NCBI RefSeq assembly: GCF_020524005.1
Contig: NZ_JAIVKK010000001.1
Span: forward strand, 868,001 to 932,000
Direction of reading: 5' to 3'
DNA: 64,000 bases
Source of the DNA: Microbulbifer aggregans
Lineage (GTDB): Bacteria > Pseudomonadota > Gammaproteobacteria > Pseudomonadales > Cellvibrionaceae
Both the position numbers and the translations under genes were made by a program. Under the pieces are notes generated by a model. The model saw only the letters and a program-made list of their open reading frames with translations, made no database searches and had not been told where the DNA came from. Every line of letters starts with the position of its first letter. Position 1 is the stretch's first letter. Positions 20,334-27,975 of the stretch are shown in pieces.

Positions 20334-20858
20334 ATGAAATCGTCTAGTAACACAACAGCGCACCCCCTCTCCCGCTTGATCAGTAACGCTTTGCTCACGG
20401 TCGGCCTGCTCCTTGTGAGCAGCCTCTCGCTGGCGAAAGCACACCCGTCCTACCTCAACACCAGCTACTGCGACAGCGTAGTTGAGCAATTTGTGGACTC
20501 TGGCATGCGGAGCCTGGGCAAATATGTCAATGAGAACTTCAAACCCGAATACAAAGGCGGGATCCGCAACACCATTAACTTCCTGCAGCAGCGCTCAGCC
20601 TGGCTGAAAGAATGCAATGACTACTTGTTAGATACCGGCGAGAGCCACATCTTCTATAGCGAAGAAAGCACACAGGGTATCTTTGCCGCAATCGATGGCC
20701 TGGCCAAAGAACTGCAACTGGTTCGAGAGGGCGTTGAATACCCAGATGAAACTGGAGCCAACAACCCCCGCCCCTTTGTCAAAAGTCGCTTCGATACCCT
20801 GGCCCAGTTGATTGATCAGCATCACACAAGAATGCTGATGAAGAAGCAGTTCCAGTAA
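20334..20858 (+). CDS. Secreted or periplasmic protein of unknown function
   Basis: I do not recognise this 174-residue protein. It has an N-terminal signal peptide (hydrophobic LISNALLTVGLLLVSSLSLA, likely cleavage after AKA near residue 36). The mature part is mostly helical, with two cysteines (YCDSVVEQF and KECNDYLL) that could form a disulfide, and no known motif. It has a strong promoter, a CRP-like site over the transcription start and a good terminator, so it is a genuine single-gene unit. It diverges from gor with 279 bases between. Confidence 0.8.
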   Translation: MKSSSNTTAHPLSRLISNALLTVGLLLVSSLSLAKAHPSYLNTSYCDSVVEQFVDSGMRSLGKYVNENFKPEYKGGIRNTINFLQQRSAWLKECNDYLLDTGESHIFYSEESTQGIFAAIDGLAKELQLVREGVEYPDETGANNPRPFVKSRFDTLAQLIDQHHTRMLMKKQFQ

Positions 20859-20883
20859 GCAGAGACTCGTTTCTGAGCGACCG

Positions 20884-20920
20884 CCAGACCGGGGCAATGA
20901 CCCGGTCTGGTCCTTTCTCT
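20884..20920 (+). terminator. Rho-independent terminator of the 20334 gene
   Basis: A perfect 10-bp stem CCAGACCGGG/CCCGGTCTGG (20884-20893, 20901-20910) is followed by TCCTTTCTCT. Confidence 0.8.
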
Positions 20921-22112
20921 ACTCTCGCTCCACCCCAAATTTTTCCGCATTTTCTCTGGTCACCACGGGCGCCCGCTCCCCACGCCCCAGCAGCCGTTCT
21001 TTGAGGCTGGTCGCAATGCGCTTGGTAAGTGCACCAAGCTTTGGACGCTGCTTCTCAGAAAATGGAATGGGCCGGCAACTATGCACCGCAGCCAGCCCGA
21101 TACGCGCCATAAACAGGCTCGCGCCCATGCCCTGCCCCAGACGTGCGGACACCGAGCTCAACATGCTATCTCCCACCAGCTCCGGCCACAGCTCGCTCAC
21201 CGCGTATTCGCTGGCGCCACTATAGGCAACCAGCGCCAGGACTTTCTTGAACAGGCGCCAGCGCACCACCACCGATGGGCGCACACCATATATCTGCGCC
21301 ACATCATCGATCATCCGCATCGACTGCCGGAGGGAAACCAGTACATCGAGAGTCGTAAACGGGCTCAAACCTACCAGAGCGCCGGTGGTAGAGGCGTGAC
21401 GAACGATTCTACGCAATGCTTCCTGATCCAGGGCTTCGAAAAAATTAATTTCCAGATGCCGGAGCAGTTCGCTGTTGTCATAGTAGTCCGGCATTTCACT
21501 TTGAACTCGAGCGAGCAACGCCCCTTGCGGCTTGCCGTCGAACAGCTCGCGAAGCTGATCGTTGAGAGGTTCGACCGCATCCGTGGACCGACTGTCACGC
21601 ACTTCAGCGGCGAGCTCCTGAGTCTTCTGCAGCTTTCGCAGCGGCCGACCAGCGCGAAAGTATTCCCACACTGCGCTGGCCATAGTCAGCGTCAGCGCAC
21701 CGATAATAACCGCCGACAGCAGACCCAAAATCCAGTGCATATCGGCAGCCCAGTAAAAAAACTGCCGCAGTTCCCAGAACACAGCGCCGAAAACCAACAG
21801 TAATGCGGCTACTAATGCCGGCTTCCACAAACGCAACCGGAAGGCTGGCAACCTCAGTTCAGAAAACGAGATTTTGTCTGGCAGAGACTCCCCGGTGGTA
21901 ATTGATCGGGGGAGCTGATCATCTTCATCTGTCAGCGCCTCCACACGGGTCTCTGCACGAGCGCGGCGCGCTTCCGTTTCCAGCTCCGATTCAAGGTTCT
22001 CAATCCGTGTCTGGCGGCGTTCAACCGGTTTTCTCCGCTTTTCCTCGCCATTACCAATAGTGGAATCGGCGGCGGTATTTACGTCGCGATGAGACTTGTC
22101 TGGCTCACTCAC
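20919..22112 (-). CDS. ycjF: YcjF/TIGR01620-family inner membrane protein
   Basis: A 397-residue membrane protein of the YcjF family. A charged cytoplasmic N-terminus of about 90 residues is followed by two transmembrane segments (ALVAALLLVFGAVFWEL near 100 and WILGLLSAVIIGALTLTMA near 130) and a DUF697-like helical C-terminal domain (ALVGLSPFTTLDVLVSLRQSMRMIDDVAQIYG). The start GTG overlaps the ycjX stop by four bases, so the two are translationally coupled. The pair sits in the psp neighbourhood in enterobacteria and is linked to envelope stress; its precise role is unknown. No psp genes are seen here. Confidence 0.9.
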   Translation of the reverse strand: MSEPDKSHRDVNTAADSTIGNGEEKRRKPVERRQTRIENLESELETEARRARAETRVEALTDEDDQLPRSITTGESLPDKISFSELRLPAFRLRLWKPALVAALLLVFGAVFWELRQFFYWAADMHWILGLLSAVIIGALTLTMASAVWEYFRAGRPLRKLQKTQELAAEVRDSRSTDAVEPLNDQLRELFDGKPQGALLARVQSEMPDYYDNSELLRHLEINFFEALDQEALRRIVRHASTTGALVGLSPFTTLDVLVSLRQSMRMIDDVAQIYGVRPSVVVRWRLFKKVLALVAYSGASEYAVSELWPELVGDSMLSSVSARLGQGMGASLFMARIGLAAVHSCRPIPFSEKQRPKLGALTKRIATSLKERLLGRGERAPVVTRENAEKFGVERE

Positions 22113-23536
22113 ACCTTGTCTCCAAGCAATAGATTTAACAGTGCATCCATACGTATATGAGGGATATATCCTTCCCGCCCAATGCCCATTGGTGGGCGCA
22201 GCTGCGGCGGCAAGCCACCGGCGTAGTGCTGCCAGTCGCGCTCATCCGGCGAGTGCGGCAGGATCTCCGCATTTTCAAAGCCAAGGCGACGCCCCTCCAT
22301 ATCGTGACCAACCAGTATCCGGCGACCTTCGCGCTGGCTCTCGTTGGAACAGCGCACAGCGGCGATCGCCTCGCAAAATAGCGGGAGACCCCGGTGGCGC
22401 GCCCCAGAAAACGCCTGCTGCAGCTGCTGCCCCAGCAGCTGGCGTAAAGCATCGTGGTCAGCGGCCAGCACCTGATCCACTTTGGTCGCAGCAAATACCA
22501 GCCGATCGATTTGAGGCTTCCACAGTTTTCGCAGTACACCAGTATTGCCATAGCGGAACGTATCCGCGATATGCCGAAACGCCAACCGCATATCATCGAG
22601 TGAAGACTCGCCCGCAAATAACGTACTGATCAGGTCCACCAAGACCAGTTGACGGTCCAGGTGACGGAAATGACTCTCCACAAAGGGCGCAACCTGCTCT
22701 TCAACATACGCCTGATACCGCCCGGCAAGCGCCTTGTACACACTATCTTCCGGCAGCGCTTCAAGTGTCTCTTTTCCAAGGTGGCCCAAGCCCGGCAGTG
22801 GCAGCACGCCATATTCCGTTTCCTCCAGCAGCGCACGCCCGGGTTGCAGGTAGCTCAATTTGTGTACGCTTCGGCAATCCCGCAAAAACTGCCTGTAGTC
22901 TTGCCACAAGCTATCCAGCACGCGGGGATCCGCGGTATCCGTCGGCTTTAGCGAGTGCAGGCGACGAATCAAATCGGGCGCCAGGCTGGCCCGAAGCTCC
23001 CCCTCAAGCAAACTGCCCTGATGGCGACACCACTCGTCGTAGGACAGGTTCAGCAGTGGCAGGTCCATTAACCATTCGCCAGGGTAATCCCGCAGCTCAA
23101 GTATCAGGGTTCGACGGAAGTCCCTGCCGAGTCGGCGCCCCTGTAGATGGATATGCAGTTCCATCGCAGACAGGTCACGGGTGGATTCAGGCCAACGCGG
23201 AGGCGTTCCGTTGAGCGCTTCCAGGCATTTTTCATATTCGAAAGTCGGCAAACCCGTATCGAGTGCCGGGCGCAGCTCTGCGCCAAGCAGACGTCCATTG
23301 AGCGCGGGGCCAAAGCCAGGGAGCTGCGCCCGGTCAGGATGGCTCAGCTGGTAAATGAGACTGGTTAACAGCGTGGATTTACCGGCGCCACTGAGCCCGG
23401 TAATACCGATACAGATACGCCTATCCAGTAAACGCTCTGCCGCCCAATGAGACTTGTCCGCCGCCTCGCGACGCAAACGTCTCCAGCCGGAACGAATTTT
23501 TCGGAGCCGTCCCTGCCCACTCTTATCACTGCTCAT
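22109..23536 (-). CDS. ycjX: YcjX-family GTPase-like protein
   Basis: A 475-residue P-loop protein of the YcjX (DUF463) family. Walker A GLSGAGKSTLLTSLIYQL lies near residue 50. The family-typical DYPGEWLMDLPLL and VLVDLISTLFAG follow, and a base-specifying-like motif FAATKVDQV appears near 365. Crystal structures show a GTPase-like fold; the cellular role, beyond a link to stress, is unknown. I chose the ATG at 23536 (MSSDKSGQG), with AAGGA close upstream, over a TTG five codons earlier. It is cotranscribed with ycjF. A short frame ends 11 bases inside its start (see findings). Confidence 0.9.
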   Translation of the reverse strand: MSSDKSGQGRLRKIRSGWRRLRREAADKSHWAAERLLDRRICIGITGLSGAGKSTLLTSLIYQLSHPDRAQLPGFGPALNGRLLGAELRPALDTGLPTFEYEKCLEALNGTPPRWPESTRDLSAMELHIHLQGRRLGRDFRRTLILELRDYPGEWLMDLPLLNLSYDEWCRHQGSLLEGELRASLAPDLIRRLHSLKPTDTADPRVLDSLWQDYRQFLRDCRSVHKLSYLQPGRALLEETEYGVLPLPGLGHLGKETLEALPEDSVYKALAGRYQAYVEEQVAPFVESHFRHLDRQLVLVDLISTLFAGESSLDDMRLAFRHIADTFRYGNTGVLRKLWKPQIDRLVFAATKVDQVLAADHDALRQLLGQQLQQAFSGARHRGLPLFCEAIAAVRCSNESQREGRRILVGHDMEGRRLGFENAEILPHSPDERDWQHYAGGLPPQLRPPMGIGREGYIPHIRMDALLNLLLGDKV

Positions 23537-23693
23537 TATCCTTGCTCTCAACTTCTGTTAGCCATCTCTCCAGTTGCGCGAGCGGCAGCCAACGACCAAC
23601 AGCGAACGTGGAGGATTCAAGATGACTGTGACTGACTGTTCCCGACAAGTCTAGCCCCCATGCAGCCACGAACACTTCCCGGACGCCGGCAAT

Positions 23694-23725
23694 AAAAAAG
23701 CGCGAGCCCCAGGGCGTCGCGCTTT
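23694..23725 (-). terminator. Rho-independent terminator of the head-GIN gene
   Basis: Minus strand: a 9-bp stem AAAGCGCGA/TCGCGCTTT (arms 23697-23705 and 23717-23725, extended by GCC/GGC) ends in T6 (complement of 23694-23699). Confidence 0.85.
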
Positions 23726-23812
23726 GCGGAATGATGGACGAATTCAGCGCAGCTGGGTTACACCAACAACGGCAACCCCGAGCCATCGCATTATCATATT
23801 GTCACCTGTCGC

Positions 23813-24601
23813 TCACTCCACCAGAGCGATATCTCCAGATCCCATCACAGAGAAAGAGTCGTGCGCTGGGCGCCGTAAAACAATGTCACCTGAGCCCATC
23901 ACGGCACCGCCGGCATTTTGCGCACTCAGGGTACGCCCGACGAAATCTCCCGATCCCATGATGGTGATATCAACATCCGCGACCTTACCGCCGATCATCA
24001 TGTCACCGGACCCTTTGATCTGAGCAGCCAGCTCCTCACCAACGAAGTTCTCGATTCGCAGGTCGCCAGATCCGGTAATCCCGGCTGCTCCGCGCACGGC
24101 CAGCACCGTACCGATCAGCAAATCACCGGAGCCTGTAACCGCGGTATTGAGCTCTTCGGCTGCCACCCGATCTATACGGATAACCCCGGAACCAGTGACA
24201 CCGAGATCCAGTCGCTCACTCTCCAGCGCATCCGCATCCGCTTCACCGGACCCGGTAACGTGCAGGGCGGAAATCTCGGGCAAGGTGACCTGAAACTTCA
24301 CTTCCGGCTCCGAGCTAACGGTAACCACGCCAAAGAGAAACTTTTTCTCACTCTCTACGAACAGTTTCAGCGTGTCTCCTTCAATTTCCGCGCGGGCATA
24401 AGCCATTGCATCCTCAGGGCCAGTGGCACGCACTGAGAAGTGATCGCCCTGAATGACTTTCAAGTCGGAGCTGCCTTTCAGGGAGATGGCGGTGAACCCC
24501 TCCAGCGGAAAGCTTTTGGTCGATCGATCGGCGTGAGCCACGCCGGCTACCAACATAATCAATACTGCACACACAGCGGAGAATCGGGATTTGGTGAACA
24601 T
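23813..24601 (-). CDS. Head GIN domain (DUF2807) secreted beta-helix protein
   Basis: A 262-residue exported protein. The signal peptide is MFTKSRFSAVCAVLIMLVAG with cleavage after AHA. The mature part is the putative auto-transporter adhesin head GIN domain (DUF2807), a right-handed beta-helix. A GSG(D/E) turn recurs about every 18-20 residues at least seven times, each after a Val/Ile/Met (VTGSGE, VTGSGV, VTGSGD, ITGSGD, IKGSGD, IMGSGD, VMGSGD twice). It contains no Cys after the signal, so it is not a lipoprotein. The function is unknown; envelope or surface binding is usually assumed. ATG start with AAAGGA upstream; terminator downstream. Confidence 0.88.
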   Translation of the reverse strand: MFTKSRFSAVCAVLIMLVAGVAHADRSTKSFPLEGFTAISLKGSSDLKVIQGDHFSVRATGPEDAMAYARAEIEGDTLKLFVESEKKFLFGVVTVSSEPEVKFQVTLPEISALHVTGSGEADADALESERLDLGVTGSGVIRIDRVAAEELNTAVTGSGDLLIGTVLAVRGAAGITGSGDLRIENFVGEELAAQIKGSGDMMIGGKVADVDITIMGSGDFVGRTLSAQNAGGAVMGSGDIVLRRPAHDSFSVMGSGDIALVE

Positions 24602-24694
24602 TCTGCGGTTCCTTTAGTGTCGTCTACCGGTAGGATGAGGCGAGAGTGCCATTTAGATGCACCTACCCCAAAGATAATTTTCCGGGAGCGACCT

Positions 24695-25111
24695 TTATTC
24701 GCCGCTGGCGTAACCGAGGTCAACGAGAGCCTGGCGCAGACGTGCAGCTTCTGCGGCGAGTTCCTCGGCTTGCGCCGGCTTTTGCAGGGCGAAGTCCAGA
24801 TCAGTGATCTCGTTCGCCGGGATAAGGTGGTAGTGGGTATGCGGCACTTCAAGACCCGCCACCATGACCCCCACGCGCTTTGGCTGGTAAACCCGCTTTT
24901 GCGCCTTCGCCACCTTACGGGCCACCTCCATCAGGTGGGCAGAGACGTCGGCCGGCACATCATCCCAATGATCGATTTCTTCTACCGGAATCACCAGGCA
25001 GTGACCGGTTTTTACCGGCGCAATAGTCATAATCGCGACCGCGACGTCATCGCGCCACACAAAATGACCAGGTAGTTCTCCATTGATAATCTTGGTAAAA
25101 ATACTCGCCAT
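24695..25111 (-). CDS. HIT-family nucleotide hydrolase/transferase
   Basis: A 138-residue histidine-triad protein. The FTKIINGELPGHFVWRDD start is typical of HIT/HINT proteins, and GHCLVIPVEEIDHWDD follows. The active-site region reads LEVPHTHYHLIPANEITDLDF. The triad is thus His-X-His-X-His with hydrophobic X replaced by Thr and Tyr, within family variation. Such enzymes hydrolyse AMP-lysine or dinucleoside polyphosphates. ATG start with GAGG upstream. It stands alone; the minus-strand gap of 93 bases to the head-GIN gene leaves room for a separate promoter there. Confidence 0.9.
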   Translation of the reverse strand: MASIFTKIINGELPGHFVWRDDVAVAIMTIAPVKTGHCLVIPVEEIDHWDDVPADVSAHLMEVARKVAKAQKRVYQPKRVGVMVAGLEVPHTHYHLIPANEITDLDFALQKPAQAEELAAEAARLRQALVDLGYASGE

Positions 25112-25540
25112 GTATTGCCTCGGAAGTGCCAGGTTTGCATAAAAATACGCCGGTCATGCTTTAAGACCGAGCATTGATTACCAGCTAGTCTAACAGTGGC
25201 CAATCAGTCAGCGGAAGCATTCACTGCCAGGGGTTGCGCCCTAATGCACAACACGCGAATACCCGTGGAAGCCCGTGACAATTTTATGGTCAATCATTGG
25301 CACTATCCGGGGCTTCCCTTAATCTTGCCGCCCATGTGACGAGACAGGCAAACGGGCTGCCTGCAGCCAACATTGCGAGTGCACACTTTTGGGGCAGAAA
25401 CGCTTCAAACCTGGCCCTCGAAATGCATATCAAAATCTATAAATTCAGGTATCGGTGACTTCCTCAGTCGCCATGCCAACCCGTTAAGCCGCATAAAAGA
25501 TACGAAACATACAAAAATATACATGTCTCAGGGGGACATT
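25112..25540. other. Divergent intergenic region before the globin-like gene
   Basis: 429 bases without a convincing gene. An 8-bp inverted repeat GGAAGCCC/GGGCTTCC (25267-25274, 25310-25317) encloses an AT-richer 35-base segment. I could not fix promoter boxes with confidence. Confidence 0.5.
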
Positions 25541-25900
25541 ATGCAGAGCCTATTGGATGAGATGGGAGGACACCAGTTTGTTCGCCGCACCGTAAACGAG
25601 TTTTACCAGGCGATCGGCAAATACCTTGCCCCATCTGACAGCAGTGATCATGACAAGCAAAGCAGCCGCCAGGCCCAGTTTCTTAGCCACGCACTGTCGG
25701 CCCAGCCGGAACCGGTGTATAGCGCCCGCGCCAGCTTTCTGGCCCGGGGGTTGAACCCCGCACTGTTTGAAGCGCTGCTGGAGTACCTGCAAGCGCGCAT
25801 GGAAGAGCTGGGCTATTGCCCCGATCTCAGCAGTAAACTCCTACGCACAGCAGGCGAACTGTACGAGAACTGCGACGAGCCCCTCTCCCTGGCCTGCTGA
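25541..25900 (+). CDS. Truncated-globin-like protein lacking the proximal histidine
   Basis: A 119-residue protein with the length and pattern of a group 1 truncated haemoglobin: LLDEMGGHQFVRRTVNEFYQ (helices A/B, TyrB10 = Tyr22), QAQFLSHALSAQPEPVY (E helix and loop) and RASFLARGLNPALFEALLEYLQARMEELG (F/G helices). In group 1 globins the F helix reads AHxxLGL with the haem-binding His; here the aligned residue is Phe66. Haem binding in the usual way is therefore unlikely. I chose the ATG at 25541, with GGGGGA five bases upstream, over an ATG six codons earlier. Assignment is from pattern recall, not a search. Confidence 0.7.
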   Translation: MQSLLDEMGGHQFVRRTVNEFYQAIGKYLAPSDSSDHDKQSSRQAQFLSHALSAQPEPVYSARASFLARGLNPALFEALLEYLQARMEELGYCPDLSSKLLRTAGELYENCDEPLSLAC

Positions 25901-25913
25901 GCACGCCCGGATA

Positions 25914-25954
25914 CCAGGGATACGGGGCTGACGCGGCAAAAGCCCCTGTCCTGG
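25914..25954 (+). terminator. Imperfect hairpin after the globin-like gene
   Basis: Arms 25914-25929 and 25941-25954 pair CCAGG and GGGGCT blocks with a small internal loop; the terminal loop is 11 bases. No T-run follows, so it is a weak terminator candidate. Confidence 0.4.
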
Positions 25955-26175
25955 CCGGTATAGCTGACCGACGGTTTATGGGGCAAATGCCCCTTCCCGC
26001 CTCTGCCAACCACCCTTCATCACTGCATGAGATCGGGACCGCGCACGACCTCTCGGTTGCGAGCAGCAAACCCCACCCCTACAATGGCCGCTCACACAGC
26101 CTTATACCCCCGTTTGCCTTCCTGTCTGTAAGCGGTAAGCGCTACCAAACACTCTCAAGAAACAAGAGACTGCTA

Positions 26176-26640
26176 ATGAAAATTGCCAACCACAGTGTTG
26201 TGGAGATCAACTACACCCTGAAAGATGCCGAAGGTACCGTAATCGATTCCTCCGAAGGCGGACAACCGCTGAAGTACCTGCAGGGCGTGGGCAACATCAT
26301 CCCCGGCCTGGAAAAGGAAATGCTGGACAAGAGCGCTGGTGACAAGTTCTCCGTGGTAATCGCCCCGGAAGAGGCCTACGGCCCGCAGAACCCGGAGCTG
26401 ATTCAGACCCTGCCGAGCAGCGCTTTTGGCGGCGTAGAAAAACTGGAAGTGGGCATGGCGTTCCGCGCACAGAGCACCGAAGGTCATCCGATTGAAGTCG
26501 AAATCATCGACGTTGATGGCGACCAGGTAACCATCAACGGCAACCACCCGCTGGCGGGTGTAGAGCTGCACTTCGAGGTAGAAGTGGTTTCCGTGCGCGA
26601 AGCGACCCCGGAAGAGATCGATCACGGTCACGTCCACTAA
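26176..26640 (+). CDS. slyD: SlyD-type FKBP peptidyl-prolyl cis-trans isomerase
   Basis: A 154-residue cytosolic FKBP. The catalytic domain halves (MKIANHSVVEINYTLKDAEG and LAGVELHFEVEVVSVREAT) flank the inserted chaperone flap (GVEKLEVGMAFRAQSTEGHPIEVEIIDVDGDQVTINGNH), the SlyD architecture. NIIPGLEKEMLDKSAGDKFSVVIAPEEAYG is the FKBP core. The C-terminal tail is short (DHGHVH), without the long metal-binding His/Cys tail of E. coli SlyD, so a role in nickel handling is doubtful. I chose the ATG at 26176 because similarity starts there; the frame is open further upstream without sense. Confidence 0.92.
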   Translation: MKIANHSVVEINYTLKDAEGTVIDSSEGGQPLKYLQGVGNIIPGLEKEMLDKSAGDKFSVVIAPEEAYGPQNPELIQTLPSSAFGGVEKLEVGMAFRAQSTEGHPIEVEIIDVDGDQVTINGNHPLAGVELHFEVEVVSVREATPEEIDHGHVH

Positions 26641-26732
26641 AGGACACCGCGGAGCAGCTAACACTGCTCCGCGAGCCCAATCAAGTAGTGCCTAACTTCT
26701 CACCGGATTGCCCGCGCCCTGCGGCAGCCAAC

Positions 26733-27179
26733 ATGATTCCCGATCACCTCATTCTCTTCGACAGCCAGTGCAACCTCTGTAACAGCTGGAGCCGTTTCAT
26801 TTTACGGCATGACAAATTTCACCAGTTTACCTTGTGCCGGGTCCAGTCCCCTGCCGGGCAGTTTTTACTGCGTCTTTTGGATCAGCCTCTGGACAATTAC
26901 CAGAGCATGATTTATCTAGTGCGCGGCACGTATGGGCCAGCACCGCGCTTTCGCAGCGAAGCAGCACTCGATGTTATCGGGCAGTTGCCGGCCCCCTGGT
27001 GCTGGTTGAGAATATTCAGGCTTGTGCCCACCTCGCTACGAGACAGGCTTTACGACCTGGTGGCGCAAAACCGCTACCGCCTGTTCGGCCGGCCACCCGC
27101 CTGCCGCATACCCAACGCCCATGAACAACAATGGTTTCTGGAAGAGATAACGGATCTGCAACCCCATGAGTTTGAGTGA
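26733..27179 (+). CDS. DCC-family thiol-disulfide oxidoreductase-like protein (DUF393)
   Basis: A 148-residue protein with the DCC signature Asp10-X2-Cys13-X2-Cys16 (LILFDSQCNLCNSWSRFIL), followed by FTLCRVQSPAGQFLLRLL, SMIYLVRG and the family ending PACRIPNAHEQQWFLEE. The family is thought to be a thioredoxin-fold oxidoreductase; no substrate is known. I chose the ATG at 26733, as the conserved part starts at once; a GTG at 26688 would add 15 residues. It overlaps tcdA by 14 bases, so the two are probably translationally coupled. Confidence 0.88.
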   Translation: MIPDHLILFDSQCNLCNSWSRFILRHDKFHQFTLCRVQSPAGQFLLRLLDQPLDNYQSMIYLVRGTYGPAPRFRSEAALDVIGQLPAPWCWLRIFRLVPTSLRDRLYDLVAQNRYRLFGRPPACRIPNAHEQQWFLEEITDLQPHEFE

Positions 27180-27969
27180 TACCTACCTGCAACGATTTGG
27201 CGGCATCGGCCGACTGTATGGCACCGCGGCGCTGGAGAAACTGGCGGGCGCACATATGGTGGTGATCGGTATCGGCGGTGTTGGCAGCTGGACCGCCGAG
27301 GCCCTTGCCCGCAGTGGGGTCGGTCACCTGACCCTGATTGACCTGGACGATATCTGCATAACCAATACCAACCGCCAGATCCACGCCCTCAGTAACACCG
27401 TCGGTGAAATCAAAGTGGCTGAAATGGCCAACCGGTTACTCCAGATCAACCCGGAAATTCGCGTCACCACACACGAAGACTTTATCGCCGCTGATAACTT
27501 CGCCACGCTGCTGGATCCAGAGAAGGAAGCCATTGATATCGTCGTAGATGCTATCGACAACGCGCGGGTAAAAGCGGCGCTTATCGCCTACTGCAAGGCG
27601 CGCAAGCTGCGCGTGATTACTGTGGGCTCTGCCGGCGGCAAGAAAAACCCCGCAGAAATCACCACCGCAGACCTCGGACGTACCCATAATGATCCGATGC
27701 TGGCCAAAGTGCGCCAGCACCTGTATCGCTTCCACAACTTCCAGAAATCCAGCAAACGGCAGTTTGGTGTCGACGCCATTTTTTCTGGCGAGCCGATGGT
27801 GTATCCGCAACCGGATGGCCAGGTATGCCAGCAGAAAAGTGCCATGCAGAATGGGGTAAAACTGGACTGCAGCGGCGGCTACGGTGCCGCCACCATGGTG
27901 ACCGGCACCTTCGGCTTTGTTGCCGCCACCAAGGCCATCGAGCGCCTGCTCAAACAGGGGCGACAGTAA
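27166..27969 (+). CDS. tcdA: tRNA threonylcarbamoyladenosine dehydratase
   Basis: A 267-residue E1-like enzyme that uses ATP to cyclise t6A37 to ct6A37 in ANN-decoding tRNAs. It has the adenylation fold with MVVIGIGGVGSWTAEALARSGVG near residues 30-52, LIDLDDICITNTNRQ, and the ALSNTVGEIKVAEMANRLLQINPE stretch of TcdA/CsdL. A Cys-containing loop (DCSGGYGAATMVTGTFG) is near the C-terminus. ATG start. It overlaps the DCC-family gene, and a convergent asparaginase gene follows seven bases later. Confidence 0.95.
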   Translation: MSLSDTYLQRFGGIGRLYGTAALEKLAGAHMVVIGIGGVGSWTAEALARSGVGHLTLIDLDDICITNTNRQIHALSNTVGEIKVAEMANRLLQINPEIRVTTHEDFIAADNFATLLDPEKEAIDIVVDAIDNARVKAALIAYCKARKLRVITVGSAGGKKNPAEITTADLGRTHNDPMLAKVRQHLYRFHNFQKSSKRQFGVDAIFSGEPMVYPQPDGQVCQQKSAMQNGVKLDCSGGYGAATMVTGTFGFVAATKAIERLLKQGRQ

Positions 27970-27975
27970 GCGCGA

